Shown: positions 18,938-27,605 of the stretch, piece after piece
Layout: each line of letters begins with the position of its first letter
How positions within the stretch are numbered: position 1 is the stretch's first letter
Origin: an uncultured Massilia sp.
GTDB taxonomy: Bacteria; Pseudomonadota; Gammaproteobacteria; Burkholderiales; Burkholderiaceae_D
Direction: 5' to 3'
Assembly: GCF_913773735.1 (NCBI RefSeq)
Contig: NZ_CAJYEB010000022.1
Location: 151,075 to 215,074 of the forward strand
Length of the DNA: 64,000 bases
Program-made: the position numbers and the translations under genes
The notes under the pieces: generated by a model
What the model saw: the letters and a program-made list of their open reading frames with translations, nothing else
The model's database searches: none
What the model was told of the DNA's origin: nothing

Positions 18938-21124
18938 TTAGTCGTCCTGATACGCTGGATCGCGACGCAGGTTGATGAGGTCGGGTTCTGCATCGATGAG
19001 CTTGCTCGGATAGCCGAGGCGCCTGGCGGCGCCGATGGCCTGCAGCGCGAGGTCGCGCTTGCCGAGCAACTCATAGGCCAGGCCGGCGCGGAACTGGACC
19101 TTCGCGTCCTTCGGCGCCAGCGCGACGGCATGCTGCATCAACGCGATGGCCTGCGCCTGCTCGCCCGCGCGGGCCGCGTAGAGTCCCATGCGCGATACCA
19201 GCACGACATCGTCGGGCGAGCGCTGCAACTGAGGCGCGAGCAAGTCGCGCGCCCTGGCGTAGGCCTGCCTGGCCTGCTGTTCGCGGCCCGGCAGCCATAG
19301 CAGCGTGTCACCGAGGTTGGCCCAGTACAAATATTTTCCCGGTGCGCCACGGGTCGGCGACACGGCGTTCTCGAACGCTTCGGCGGCGCCGACATAGTCG
19401 CCACGCAAGAACAGCGCGTTCCCGAGATTGCTGTACAGCTTGGCATTCGGGCGTACCTGCAGCCCCTGCTGTAGCACGCGCAACGCTTCGTCGTTGCGGT
19501 TCTGGTGCAGGAGGACGGCGTTCAGGTTGGCATAGGCGAGTACGGCGTCGGGCTGCAAGGCGATGCTGTGACGAAACGCCTGTTCCGCCGCCTGGTAGTT
19601 TTCCTGGGCAAAATACGTCGTGCCCAATTCGTCCGCAAATACACGTTCTTTCGGGAATCGCTTGATGGCATCCGCAAGCGCAGCCAACGCTTCGGGATAG
19701 CGGCGGGCGTGGCGCAGCGATTCCACCTTGCCATACCATGCAAAGTAATTGCCCGGATCCAGGCGCAGCGCATGATCGTACGCGCCCAGGGCGCGGTCGA
19801 ACTGGCCTTCGCTATCCATGACGGCGCCGTTGGCGATATGGCCGAGCGCGAGCTGGGGGTCGAGCTTCAGCGACAGTTGTGCGCTCGCGCTGGCCTTTTG
19901 CAGCCAGATCTCGTCCTGGCGGTCTCCCGCATAGCGCAGGTTGTAGGCCAGCGATATGCCGGCCGCGGCGCCGGCACTGTCCGGATTGTGGTCGAGCACC
20001 TGCTTGAATGCGGCTTCCGCCTTTTCCAGTTCGCCCGGGCGATCGAACAGTTTCAGGGCGGCGAGACCGCGGCCCATCTCGTTCGCTTCGGAATAGAACA
20101 GCCGGTGCTGGTCGATGGGGCCCGCGCGAAAATCGGCCATCCACCAGGCGCCGCCGGCCGCGAGCACGACGGCGGCGGCCGCGCCGGCGACGAGGGACGC
20201 GCGCGAGCGCGGCGCCCATAGCGCGCGGGGCGCCGCACCGGCGTCGACGGGAACGACGGGGACGGCGACCGGACCGCTGGCATCCTGGCCGATCCGCCGC
20301 AGCACATCGGCCATCGTCGGAATACGATGCTCGGCTTGTCGCGCAGTCATCGCGCGAATCAGCGCAATCAAGGGCGTGTCGATGCTGTCGGGGTATTCCC
20401 AGCTGTCGGAGGACGACTGGACATGCGCGGCGGCGAGGGCCAGCCCATTCAGGGTGGAAAAAGGCCGGCGGCCGACGAGGACTTCATACAGCATGACGCC
20501 GAGCGCATACACGTCGCCACGCTCGTCCGGCAAACCGCCCAGCAGGCGTTCCGGCGCCATGTAGGCGATCGTCCCGCAGGGCTCCGACTGGGTGACCGTC
20601 GTCGTCGCCAGCGCATCCTGGCGCAGCGCCAGGCCGAAATCCAGGATACGCACCTTGCCGTCCGGCTCGATCATCACGTTGGACGGCTTCAGGTCGCCAT
20701 GCACCAGACCGGACGCGTGCGCATCGCGCATGGCAAGCGCGACCTGGCGCACCCAGTCGAGTGCGGCGTCCACGTCCGGCTTGCCATCGGCCAGCACCTG
20801 CTTGAGCGTCCGCCCCGGCACCAGTTCCATGACGATGAACTGGCTGCTGCCGACGTCCTCGACCGCATGGACCTTGACGAACGCCGGGTGCCGCAGCGAC
20901 GCCGCCATCCGCGCCTCGCGCACGAGGTCTTCGGCAGTCGCCGTGCCGTCGTGGCGGATGCGCTTGATGGCGACGCTGCGCTGCAGCTTGCTGTCCCACG
21001 CCTCGTAGACCTCGCCCTGGCCGCCTTCGCCGAGGCGGGCGCGGAATGCGTAATGGCCGAACGACGCGGGCAAGGCTGCGGCGGAGGGTGCGCGGGGAGG
21101 GAGAACGTCGTCGGGAACGGCCAT
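18938..21124 (-). CDS. Transmembrane Ser/Thr protein kinase with TPR repeats
   Basis: 728 residues. A cytoplasmic PknB-type kinase domain (~25-285) has glycine loop LGEGGQGEVY, ATP Lys54 (VAIK), catalytic loop HGDLKPSN (Asp144; an HGD rather than HRD kinase, so likely not activated through the usual loop-Arg contact), DFG at 162-164 and the APE-like APE of YMAPERLL. One TM helix follows at ~308-330, then about 395 residues of TPR repeats, predicted periplasmic. It fits a membrane sensor that phosphorylates FHA or HTH partners; the FHA-like sigma-54 activator 430 bases away is a plausible target. The 127-base upstream gap carries CTAAA/TTTAG repeats (21173-21207). Confidence 0.9.
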   Translation of the reverse strand: MAVPDDVLPPRAPSAAALPASFGHYAFRARLGEGGQGEVYEAWDSKLQRSVAIKRIRHDGTATAEDLVREARMAASLRHPAFVKVHAVEDVGSSQFIVMELVPGRTLKQVLADGKPDVDAALDWVRQVALAMRDAHASGLVHGDLKPSNVMIEPDGKVRILDFGLALRQDALATTTVTQSEPCGTIAYMAPERLLGGLPDERGDVYALGVMLYEVLVGRRPFSTLNGLALAAAHVQSSSDSWEYPDSIDTPLIALIRAMTARQAEHRIPTMADVLRRIGQDASGPVAVPVVPVDAGAAPRALWAPRSRASLVAGAAAAVVLAAGGAWWMADFRAGPIDQHRLFYSEANEMGRGLAALKLFDRPGELEKAEAAFKQVLDHNPDSAGAAAGISLAYNLRYAGDRQDEIWLQKASASAQLSLKLDPQLALGHIANGAVMDSEGQFDRALGAYDHALRLDPGNYFAWYGKVESLRHARRYPEALAALADAIKRFPKERVFADELGTTYFAQENYQAAEQAFRHSIALQPDAVLAYANLNAVLLHQNRNDEALRVLQQGLQVRPNAKLYSNLGNALFLRGDYVGAAEAFENAVSPTRGAPGKYLYWANLGDTLLWLPGREQQARQAYARARDLLAPQLQRSPDDVVLVSRMGLYAARAGEQAQAIALMQHAVALAPKDAKVQFRAGLAYELLGKRDLALQAIGAARRLGYPSKLIDAEPDLINLRRDPAYQDD

Positions 21125-21172
21125 GCCAAGGGATAGGGAACGCTGATGTGTTCCTGATTATAGCAATGGGGA

Positions 21173-21207
21173 AACTAAAAATGGATGCCTAAATGCAATT
21201 TTTAGTT
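21173..21207. promoter_or_regulatory. Inverted repeat with CTAAA/TTTAG motifs upstream of kinase
   Basis: AACTAAAAA (21173-21181) and TTTTTAGTT (21199-21207) are perfect 9-base inverted arms around a 17-base spacer that itself holds another CTAAA (21189-21193). It lies 49-83 bases upstream of the kinase ATG and after the stop of the small coiled-coil gene. The AT-rich arms make a weak terminator, so an operator for the kinase promoter seems likelier. Confidence 0.4.
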
Positions 21208-21251
21208 GCGTGAAGCAGACGGACCGCGACCGCCGGCCGCCCGCCTCCCGG

Positions 21252-21455
21252 CTATGCCGGCCGGTCCGCTCGCGCCTGGGCCTGCTGCACCATGTCGCGC
21301 TGGTATTCCTCCAGTACGTCGATCGCTCCCCGGATCCGCGATATCGTGTGCTCGAGCTCGCTCTTTTCCCTGGCGATCCTGAGCAGCCGGTCGTCGCACC
21401 TGACCAGCTCTTCCTTGAGTTCCGCAAGGCGGCGGTTCAACGGGTCCTGTTCCAT
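21252..21455 (-). CDS. Small coiled-coil protein (67 aa), unknown function
   Basis: 67 residues, highly charged with heptad-like Leu/Ile spacing (LKEELVRCDDRLLRIAREKSE) over nearly its whole length, predicting a soluble helical coiled coil. ATG at 21455 has a GAGGAG ribosome site about 10 bases upstream (reading leftward). It follows the AI-2E-type membrane protein gene by 56 bases on the same strand and is probably co-transcribed, so it may act with it. No family recognised. Confidence 0.65.
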   Translation of the reverse strand: MEQDPLNRRLAELKEELVRCDDRLLRIAREKSELEHTISRIRGAIDVLEEYQRDMVQQAQARADRPA

Positions 21456-21511
21456 GGTGGCGGGTCTCCTCAATTGGAATGGTGGAATGGTGGTTCGGGC
21501 AATCCCAGGGA

Positions 21512-23377
21512 TCACGTCCGTGCCGGCCGTTCCGGCGCCACGAACGCCAGCGCTTCCTCGAACGAGCGCAGCACGATGTCGACGTGGTTCTCGACCGCCG
21601 CCTGGGTCACGCTCGACTGGTCGAACGGCAGCTTGATGGTCGCCAGCAGCACGGTTGGCAGCGCGTCGCGCAGGGCCCGCGCGGCCGACAGCCAGGGGGC
21701 CAGGTTGTCCTCGAGTGGGTAGGGCAGGAACACGGTCGAGACCAGTTCGGCCTTGTCGGCGCCCGGCGTGTCCTCGTCGCCCAGCGTGATGCTGCGCGCG
21801 TCGATGTCGGCCTCGCGCAGCGCGCGCACCAGCAGCTCGCTCAGCACCTCGTCGCGCTCGGCCGGCAGGGCGGCGCACAGGACGATCGAGTGCGCCGGCA
21901 CGTCCAGCGATCCCTGCCAGCGGCCGTGGCGGTTCTCGCGCATCTTGCGCAGGTGCGCGCCGAGGTTGGCGTCGAGCAGGGACACGTCGCGGCGGCGGCG
22001 GCTGCGCGTCGGCTTGGCCGCGTCCGGCGCCAGCATCGTCGCCACGCTGGCGATCGTCGTGCGCATGGTGTCGAGCTGGGACGACTCGATGCGGCCGGAG
22101 CGCAGGTCGCCGCCGGCCATCGCCAGGCCGGGCAGCAGGATCTGGTCGCAGTAGCGCGCGAAGCTGGCGCGGCGCAGGTAGGCGCGGGCGTCGCGCAGGA
22201 TGGTGTACGTGTCGCCGGCCAGCACGCGCTGGTACAGGCGCTGGGCGCCGGTCACGCTGGGCGCGTCGCCAAGCAGGATCGTCACCGGCTCGAACCCGCG
22301 CACGTGGCGCCCGGCCACGACCAGGCACAGCGTCAGCGGCGTGGACAGCAGCAGCCCCACCGGTCCCCACAGCGCGCCCCAGAACACGGCCGAGACGATC
22401 ACCGCCAGCGGCGACAGGCCCGAGCTGTGGCCGTACACCTTCGGCTCGACGACGTTGGCGACGAACATTTCCAGCGCCAGGAACAGGGCGATGCAGGAGA
22501 TCGCCAGCTGCCAGCCCGGGTCGATGGCGGCCACGAAGATGGCGATGATGACGCCGGCCGCCATGATGCCCAGGTAGGGGACGAAGCGCAGCATCCCGGA
22601 CAGCGCGCCCCACAGGCCCGCATGCGGCACGCCGGCCAGCCAGAGCAGCAGGCCGATCAGGGTGCCGAAGGTGATGTTGACGATGAACTGCGAGAAGAAG
22701 AAGCGCGACACGCCCTCGGCGGCATCGGACAGCGTGCGGATGGTGCGGCCGATGTCGTCCTTGCCGGCCAGGCGGATCAGGCGGTCGCGCAGCGATTCGT
22801 GTTCGAGCGAGATGAAGACCAGCAGCACCAGGACCAGGCCGGCTTCGCCGAGCGGCCCCCAGGCCATCGAGAACAGGCGCGCGATCTGGTCGCTGGTGGT
22901 CAGGCGCGGCTGGCGGATCTCGACCGGCAGCGGCTGCGTCGGGCTGACGGTCACGGTGGTGATGCCGCGCCGCGCGCTGACCGTATTGCCGCGTTCCTGC
23001 GGCGAGACGGCGCTCAGCTCGGCCTCGATGCGCGCGAACGGCCGCTCCGTCATCTCGCGCACGGCGGCGACCTTGGTGCGGATGGCGGCGCGGTAGCGCG
23101 GCAGGTCGCGCGACACGGCCACCAGCTGGAACGCGAGGATGGTGCTCAGGCCCACCACGCAGGTGCCGACGATCAGCACCGACAGCAGCGTGGCCGGCAG
23201 GTGCGCCAGGCCGAACCGGCGCATGCCCCGGATCAGCGGCGCGATGACGAGGCTGAGGATGGCGGCAAGCGCGAGCGGCTCGAGGACGTCGCGGCCGAAA
23301 TAGAGGAGCCCGAGGACGCAGCAGGCCGTGACGATGGAGCCGGAGGTCAGGTGCTTGAGCAAGGAGGAATCGCGCAT
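21512..23377 (-). CDS. AI-2E-family membrane protein with long C-terminal extension
   Basis: 621 residues. The N-terminal ~345 residues have the AI-2E transporter/TerC-like layout: paired TM helices at the start (TACCVLGLLYFGRDVLEPLALA, ATLLSVLIVGTCVVGL), a soluble loop, and then a helical bundle including the family hallmark near GMLRFVPYLGIMAAGVIIAI and VEPKVYGHSSGLSPLAVIV. The remaining ~275 residues are soluble and not part of the usual ~350-residue protein; they include the segment SIVLCAALPAERDEVLSELLVRAL, resembling a nucleotide/cobalamin-type alpha-beta fold. ATG at 23377 chosen; a TTG at 23413 would add 12 residues. Transported substrate unknown despite the family name. Confidence 0.8.
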   Translation of the reverse strand: MRDSSLLKHLTSGSIVTACCVLGLLYFGRDVLEPLALAAILSLVIAPLIRGMRRFGLAHLPATLLSVLIVGTCVVGLSTILAFQLVAVSRDLPRYRAAIRTKVAAVREMTERPFARIEAELSAVSPQERGNTVSARRGITTVTVSPTQPLPVEIRQPRLTTSDQIARLFSMAWGPLGEAGLVLVLLVFISLEHESLRDRLIRLAGKDDIGRTIRTLSDAAEGVSRFFFSQFIVNITFGTLIGLLLWLAGVPHAGLWGALSGMLRFVPYLGIMAAGVIIAIFVAAIDPGWQLAISCIALFLALEMFVANVVEPKVYGHSSGLSPLAVIVSAVFWGALWGPVGLLLSTPLTLCLVVAGRHVRGFEPVTILLGDAPSVTGAQRLYQRVLAGDTYTILRDARAYLRRASFARYCDQILLPGLAMAGGDLRSGRIESSQLDTMRTTIASVATMLAPDAAKPTRSRRRRDVSLLDANLGAHLRKMRENRHGRWQGSLDVPAHSIVLCAALPAERDEVLSELLVRALREADIDARSITLGDEDTPGADKAELVSTVFLPYPLEDNLAPWLSAARALRDALPTVLLATIKLPFDQSSVTQAAVENHVDIVLRSFEEALAFVAPERPART

Positions 23378-23535
23378 TCGCGTGGTGCGGGCAGGCGGCC
23401 TCGGCGGACCCAAGGCTAACCAGTAAACATAAAACCTCCAATGTAACTAAAAAGTGGCACTCAATCAAATTCCATCATGGAAATATCTGAAAAGGCGGAG
23501 TATTGCATGCGGAAAATGCAATGACCATGCATGCA

Positions 23536-23622
23536 CGTCGTCCCGGCGCAGGCCGGGACCCAATTTTTCGGTGCAGCCGGGATGCATGCAACAATTGGAC
23601 CCCGGCCTGCGCCGGGGAGACG
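23536..23622. repeat. Dispersed palindromic repeat, family 1, copy b
   Basis: Arms at 23536-23561 and 23597-23622 (core CCCGGCGCAGGCCGGG and its complement) around a 35-base spacer. Located between the AI-2E gene's upstream side and the stop of the SsuB-like gene, 6 bases from the latter; may terminate the sulfur operon. Confidence 0.8.
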
Positions 23623-23627
23623 GCCAT

Positions 23628-24365
23628 TCATGCGCTTGCGTCGATGCCCGCATCGAGCAACCCCAGCAAGCGCTCCCGCAACGCCCCCGCCCGCGCATCC
23701 CCGCGCCGCCGCGGCCTCGGCAGCCCGACCTGCAGCTCGGCGCGCGGCGGCCCCGGCTGGCGCTCCAGCAGTACGATGCGGTCGCTCAGGTGCACTGCCT
23801 CGTCGATGTCGTGCGTCACCAGCAGCACCCCCAGGCCCCGTTCTGCGGCCACCCGCGCCAGCAGGTCCTGCAGCGCCGTGCGCGTGATCGCGTCGACGGC
23901 CGAGAAGGGTTCGTCCAGCAGCAGCACCCGCGGATGCGTGTACAGGCCGCGTGCCAGCGCCACGCGCTGGGCCTGGCCGCCGGACAGGTGCTTGGGCAGC
24001 GCCTCGCCGCGCCCGCCCAGGCCCACTTCGGCCAGCAGCGCCTCGATGGCGTCGGCGTCGGCATGCCGTCCGCTCGCGCCGAAGGCCACGTTCTGCGCCA
24101 CCGTCAGCCAGGGAAACAGGCGCGGTTCCTGGAACACGAAGCCGATGCCGGCGTCCGGACCCGCGAGCGGCCGGCCGTCCAGGCGTACGGATGCCCTGGC
24201 GTCGCGGTCCAGGCCCGCGGCGATGGCCAGCAGCGTGCTCTTGCCGCAGCCGCTGGCGCCCAGCAGGCCGACGATCTCGCCGGCGGCGAGGCCGACGCGC
24301 AGGCCGCGCAGCACGGTGCGCGCGCCGAAGCGCTTGTCGTCGACGTCGATCTGCAGGAGGCTCAT
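23628..24365 (-). CDS. SsuB-like ABC transporter ATPase
   Basis: 245 residues. Energises uptake of a small anionic substrate, probably a sulfonate. Walker A GASGCGKST (~37-45), Q-loop FVFQEPRLFPW, ABC signature LSGGQAQRVALARGL, Walker B VLLLDEPFSAVDA and H-loop THDIDEAV are all present; the FQEPRLFPW sequence is typical of nitrate/sulfonate/taurine ATPases. Start overlaps the permease stop by 4 bases (ATGA). Last gene of the sulfur operon. Confidence 0.9.
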   Translation of the reverse strand: MSLLQIDVDDKRFGARTVLRGLRVGLAAGEIVGLLGASGCGKSTLLAIAAGLDRDARASVRLDGRPLAGPDAGIGFVFQEPRLFPWLTVAQNVAFGASGRHADADAIEALLAEVGLGGRGEALPKHLSGGQAQRVALARGLYTHPRVLLLDEPFSAVDAITRTALQDLLARVAAERGLGVLLVTHDIDEAVHLSDRIVLLERQPGPPRAELQVGLPRPRRRGDARAGALRERLLGLLDAGIDASA

Positions 24366-25204
24366 GTTTGCGCTCCGGCGTGGGTGTCGCGCCAGGCCAG
24401 CAGGCGCCGCTCGACCGCGACCATGGCCATGTCGCTGGCCTTGCCGAGGATGGCCAGCAGCACGATGGCGGCCAGCACGATGTCGGCGCGGCTGGTCTCG
24501 CGGCCGTCCGACAGCAGGTAGCCCAGGCCGCGCGAGGCGGCGATCAGCTCGGCGGCCACCATGAACATCCAGGCCAGCGCCAGCCCGTTGCGCAGGCCGG
24601 TGAGGATGGCCGGCAGCGCGGCCGGCAGCAGCACGCGCCGCACCAGCGCGGGCGGCGCCAGGCGGTACAGGCGCCCGACCTCGACCAGCTTGCGGTCCAC
24701 GCCGCCAAAGCCGGACACCACGCCCGTATAGACCGGAAAGAAGGCGCCGATGCCGATCAGGACCAGCTTGGGCAGCTCGTCGATGCCGAACCAGAGCAGC
24801 AGCAACGGCACCCAGGCCAGCGACGGGATCGCGCGCAGCGCCTGCAGGCTCGGGTCGAGCAGGCGCGCGGCGCGGCGGTCGAGCGCGACCACGGCGCCGA
24901 ACAGGGCGCCCGCCAGCGCGCCGGTGCCGAAGCCCGCCGCCACGCGCAGGATGCTGGCGGCCAGGTGGGCCGGCAGGCCGTGGCCGGCGAGCCAGGCCAG
25001 CGTCGCGGCGATCTCGGACGGCGGCGGCATCAGGTTGGCCGGTATCAGCCGCGCACGCACGGCGATCTCGGCGCCGCCGAGTGCCAGCGCCGGCAGCGCG
25101 AAGGGCAGCAGCAGCCAGGCGATGCGGCCGGCATGCGGCCGGCGGCGCGGGGGCGGCGCGGCCGCTCGGGCAACGGCACGGCGGGTCAGTGCGGGCGCCG
25201 CCAT
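24362..25204 (-). CDS. SsuC-like ABC transporter permease
   Basis: 280 residues with an Arg/Pro-rich N-terminal tail and about six TM helices; the BPD permease EAA-type loop is visible as VGRLYRLAPPALVRRVLLPAALP. Member of the nitrate/sulfonate/taurine permease family. Translation starts at the ATG at 25204, one base from the binding-protein stop, and its stop overlaps the ATPase start. Together with the two flanking genes it forms a complete SsuABC-type importer. Confidence 0.88.
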   Translation of the reverse strand: MAAPALTRRAVARAAAPPPRRRPHAGRIAWLLLPFALPALALGGAEIAVRARLIPANLMPPPSEIAATLAWLAGHGLPAHLAASILRVAAGFGTGALAGALFGAVVALDRRAARLLDPSLQALRAIPSLAWVPLLLLWFGIDELPKLVLIGIGAFFPVYTGVVSGFGGVDRKLVEVGRLYRLAPPALVRRVLLPAALPAILTGLRNGLALAWMFMVAAELIAASRGLGYLLSDGRETSRADIVLAAIVLLAILGKASDMAMVAVERRLLAWRDTHAGAQT

Positions 25205-25205
25205 C

Positions 25206-26186
25206 TCAAGCCCTGGCCAGGTACGGTTGGGCGAAGCGCGTGTCGACCAGCTCGCCGACCACGCGGTCCAGGTCCGTGCCCGTCTTGACCAGGCCCTCGT
25301 CCAGCAGGATCGGCGCGGCCTGGCGCAGCGCCGCCAGGTGTTCGGCGCCCGGCTGCGGTTGCGAGAAGTCGCTGCGCAGCTTGATCTGCAGGAGGGCGAC
25401 CGGCAGCGAGACCTTGGCTTCCTCGGCCAGGATCTTCGCGGCCTCGCCGGGGTTGGCGCGGATCCAGGCGCGCGCCCGTTCATAAGACTTGATGACGCGC
25501 GCGGCCTCCTTCGGGCGGCTGGCCAGGAACTGTTCGCGCACGTTGAGAAAGCCATAGGTATTGAATGTGACGTTCCGGTACAGCAGGCGCGAACCGCTTT
25601 CCAGTTCGCTGGCCGCCATGTGCGGATCGAGCCCGGCCCAGGCGTCTACCTTCCCCTGCTCGAGCGCGGCGCGGCCGTCGGCGTGCTGCAGGCTGACGTG
25701 CTCGATGTCGCCGCGCTTCAGGCCCGCCAGCGGCAGCGCGCGCAGCAGGAACAGGTAGGGGTCGGTACCCTTGGTGGCGGCGATCTTCTTGCCCTTCAGG
25801 TCGGCCAGCGTGCGGATCGGCGAGTCCTTGCGCACCACCAGCGCCGTCCATTCCGGACGCGAATAGATGTAGGGCGTGCGGATCGGATTGCCGTTGGCGC
25901 GCGCCAGCAGGGCGGCCAGGCCGGCCGAAGAGCCGATGTCGATGCTGCCCGCGTTCAGGTATTCGAGCGCGCGATTGCTGCCGGCGCTGAGCACCCACTT
26001 GACGCTGGTGCCGTCCGGCTTGAATTCCTGCTCGAGCCAGCCGAAGCGGCGCAGCACCAGGCTGGTGGGCGAGTAGTAGGCATAGTCGAGGCGCAGCTCG
26101 TCCAGGGGCGCGGCGGCGGCGCTGCGCGGCAGCGTGGCGGTGGCGGCGCCGGCGGCGGCCAATTGCAGGAGGGTGCGGCGTTTCAT
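25206..26186 (-). CDS. SsuA-like sulfonate/organosulfur ABC binding protein
   Basis: Periplasmic solute-binding protein, 326 residues. Basic N-terminus MKRRTLLQLAAAG followed by a hydrophobic stretch and an Ala-rich cleavage region (~25), possibly Tat-dependent. The body matches the NMT1/SsuA fold: LDYAYYSPTSLVLRRFGWLE near the start, NAGSIDIGSSAG, and the LADLKGKKIAATKGT motif. Usual substrates are aliphatic sulfonates; the LLM monooxygenase gene directly upstream (27-base gap) could desulfonate the imported compound. Confidence 0.88.
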   Translation of the reverse strand: MKRRTLLQLAAAGAATATLPRSAAAAPLDELRLDYAYYSPTSLVLRRFGWLEQEFKPDGTSVKWVLSAGSNRALEYLNAGSIDIGSSAGLAALLARANGNPIRTPYIYSRPEWTALVVRKDSPIRTLADLKGKKIAATKGTDPYLFLLRALPLAGLKRGDIEHVSLQHADGRAALEQGKVDAWAGLDPHMAASELESGSRLLYRNVTFNTYGFLNVREQFLASRPKEAARVIKSYERARAWIRANPGEAAKILAEEAKVSLPVALLQIKLRSDFSQPQPGAEHLAALRQAAPILLDEGLVKTGTDLDRVVGELVDTRFAQPYLARA

Positions 26187-26213
26187 GGATTTCCTTTTCT
26201 CTTGTCGTGATGT

Positions 26214-27596
26214 TCAGGCCGCGCAACGCTTGCCGCCGATTTCAACGTGCCTGCCCGCGTGCCATGCGGGCAGGCGGTCGCCGCGTCCCAGCAACTGGTG
26301 GCGCAGCGTCGCTTCCTCGTAGTGTTTGCGGTAGCGCCCGCGGCGCTGCAGTTCCGGCACCACCAGCTCGACCACGTCGCGCATCGATTCGTGGGCCACG
26401 GCGACGGCGAGGTTGAAGCCGTCGGCGCCGGTGTCGTCGATCCAGCTTTCCAGCTGGTCGGCCACCTGTTTCGGGTCGCCGACCAGCACCGGTCCGCGTC
26501 CGCCCAGGCCGATGAATTGCGCCGCCTCGCGCACGGTCCAGCTGCGCGCCGGGTCGGCCACGCTGAGCGAGGCCAGCGCCGTGCGGCCGGCATCGGTGTC
26601 GACGTAGTGGATTGGAGCGTCCGGGTCGGCGCGCGAAAAGTCGACGCCGGTCCAGCCGGACAGCAGCGCCAGCGCCGCCTCGACGTCTACATGCGCCAGG
26701 TAGTCGCGGTATTTTTCTTCGGCTTGCGCGGCGGTCGGCGCGACCACGATCAGCGCCTGGGCATACACCAGCAGGCCGGCCGGATCGCGCCCGGCGGCGC
26801 GCGCCGCGACGCGGATGGCGTCCACGTAGCGCCGCACCACCGCCTTGCTCGGCCCCGACACGAACGTTGCCTCAGCGTGGCGGGCCGCGAAGGCGACGCC
26901 GCGCGCCGAGGTGCCGGCCTGGTACAGGAAGGGCGTGCGCTGCGGCGAAGGCTCGCTCAGGTGGATGCCGGGCACCGAATACCAGCGCCCTTCGTGGGCA
27001 ATGGGACGGACCTTGCCCGGGTCGGCGTAGATGCCGCGCGCCTTGTCGGCCACGACGGCGTCGTCGGCCCAGCTGTGTTCCCACAGCTTGTAGACCACGT
27101 CCAGGTATTCGTCGGCCAGGTCGTAGCGCTCGTCGTGGCCCGGCAGGCGCGCCGCGCCCAGGTTGCGCGCCGCGCTGTCGAGGTAGCCGGTGACGATGTT
27201 CCAGCCGACCCGGCCCTCGCTCAGGTGGTCGAGCGTCGACATGCGCCGGGCGAAGGTGTACGGGTGTTCGCCGGTGACGGCCGCGGTGACGCCGAAGCCC
27301 AGGTGGCGGGTGGCGTGGGCCATCAGCGGCACCAGCGCCAGCGGATCGTTCAGCGGCGCCTGCACGCCGTGGCGCAGGGCGGCGTCGGCGCTGCCCCGGT
27401 AGACGTCGTAGACGCCCAGCACGTCGGCCAGGAACAGGGCGTCGAAGCGGCCGTCTTCCAGCAGGCGCGCCAGTTCGACCCAGTGGCGCGCATGCTTGTA
27501 GCGCCAGCTGGTGTCGCGTGGATGCGTCCACAGGCCGGGCGACTGGTGGCCAACGGTATTCATCTGGAAGGCGTTGAAGCGGATGGTCTTGGGCAT
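26214..27596 (-). CDS. LLM-class FMN-dependent monooxygenase (NtaA/SnaA/DszA family)
   Basis: 460 residues, cytosolic TIM-barrel flavin monooxygenase that uses reduced FMN and O2. Hallmarks of the NtaA/SnaA/DszA/SfnG group: start MPKTIRFNAFQMNTVGHQSPG, WRYKHARHWVELARLLEDGRFDALFLAD, TLDHLSEGRVGWNIVTGYLDSAARNLG, and LYQAGTSARGVAFAARHAE. In this operon it probably cleaves the C-S bond of an imported sulfone or sulfonate. No NADPH:FMN reductase (SsuE/MsuE) is encoded in the window, so reduced FMN must come from elsewhere. Confidence 0.9.
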   Translation of the reverse strand: MPKTIRFNAFQMNTVGHQSPGLWTHPRDTSWRYKHARHWVELARLLEDGRFDALFLADVLGVYDVYRGSADAALRHGVQAPLNDPLALVPLMAHATRHLGFGVTAAVTGEHPYTFARRMSTLDHLSEGRVGWNIVTGYLDSAARNLGAARLPGHDERYDLADEYLDVVYKLWEHSWADDAVVADKARGIYADPGKVRPIAHEGRWYSVPGIHLSEPSPQRTPFLYQAGTSARGVAFAARHAEATFVSGPSKAVVRRYVDAIRVAARAAGRDPAGLLVYAQALIVVAPTAAQAEEKYRDYLAHVDVEAALALLSGWTGVDFSRADPDAPIHYVDTDAGRTALASLSVADPARSWTVREAAQFIGLGGRGPVLVGDPKQVADQLESWIDDTGADGFNLAVAVAHESMRDVVELVVPELQRRGRYRKHYEEATLRHQLLGRGDRLPAWHAGRHVEIGGKRCAA

Positions 27597-27605
27597 GGCG
27601 CGAGA

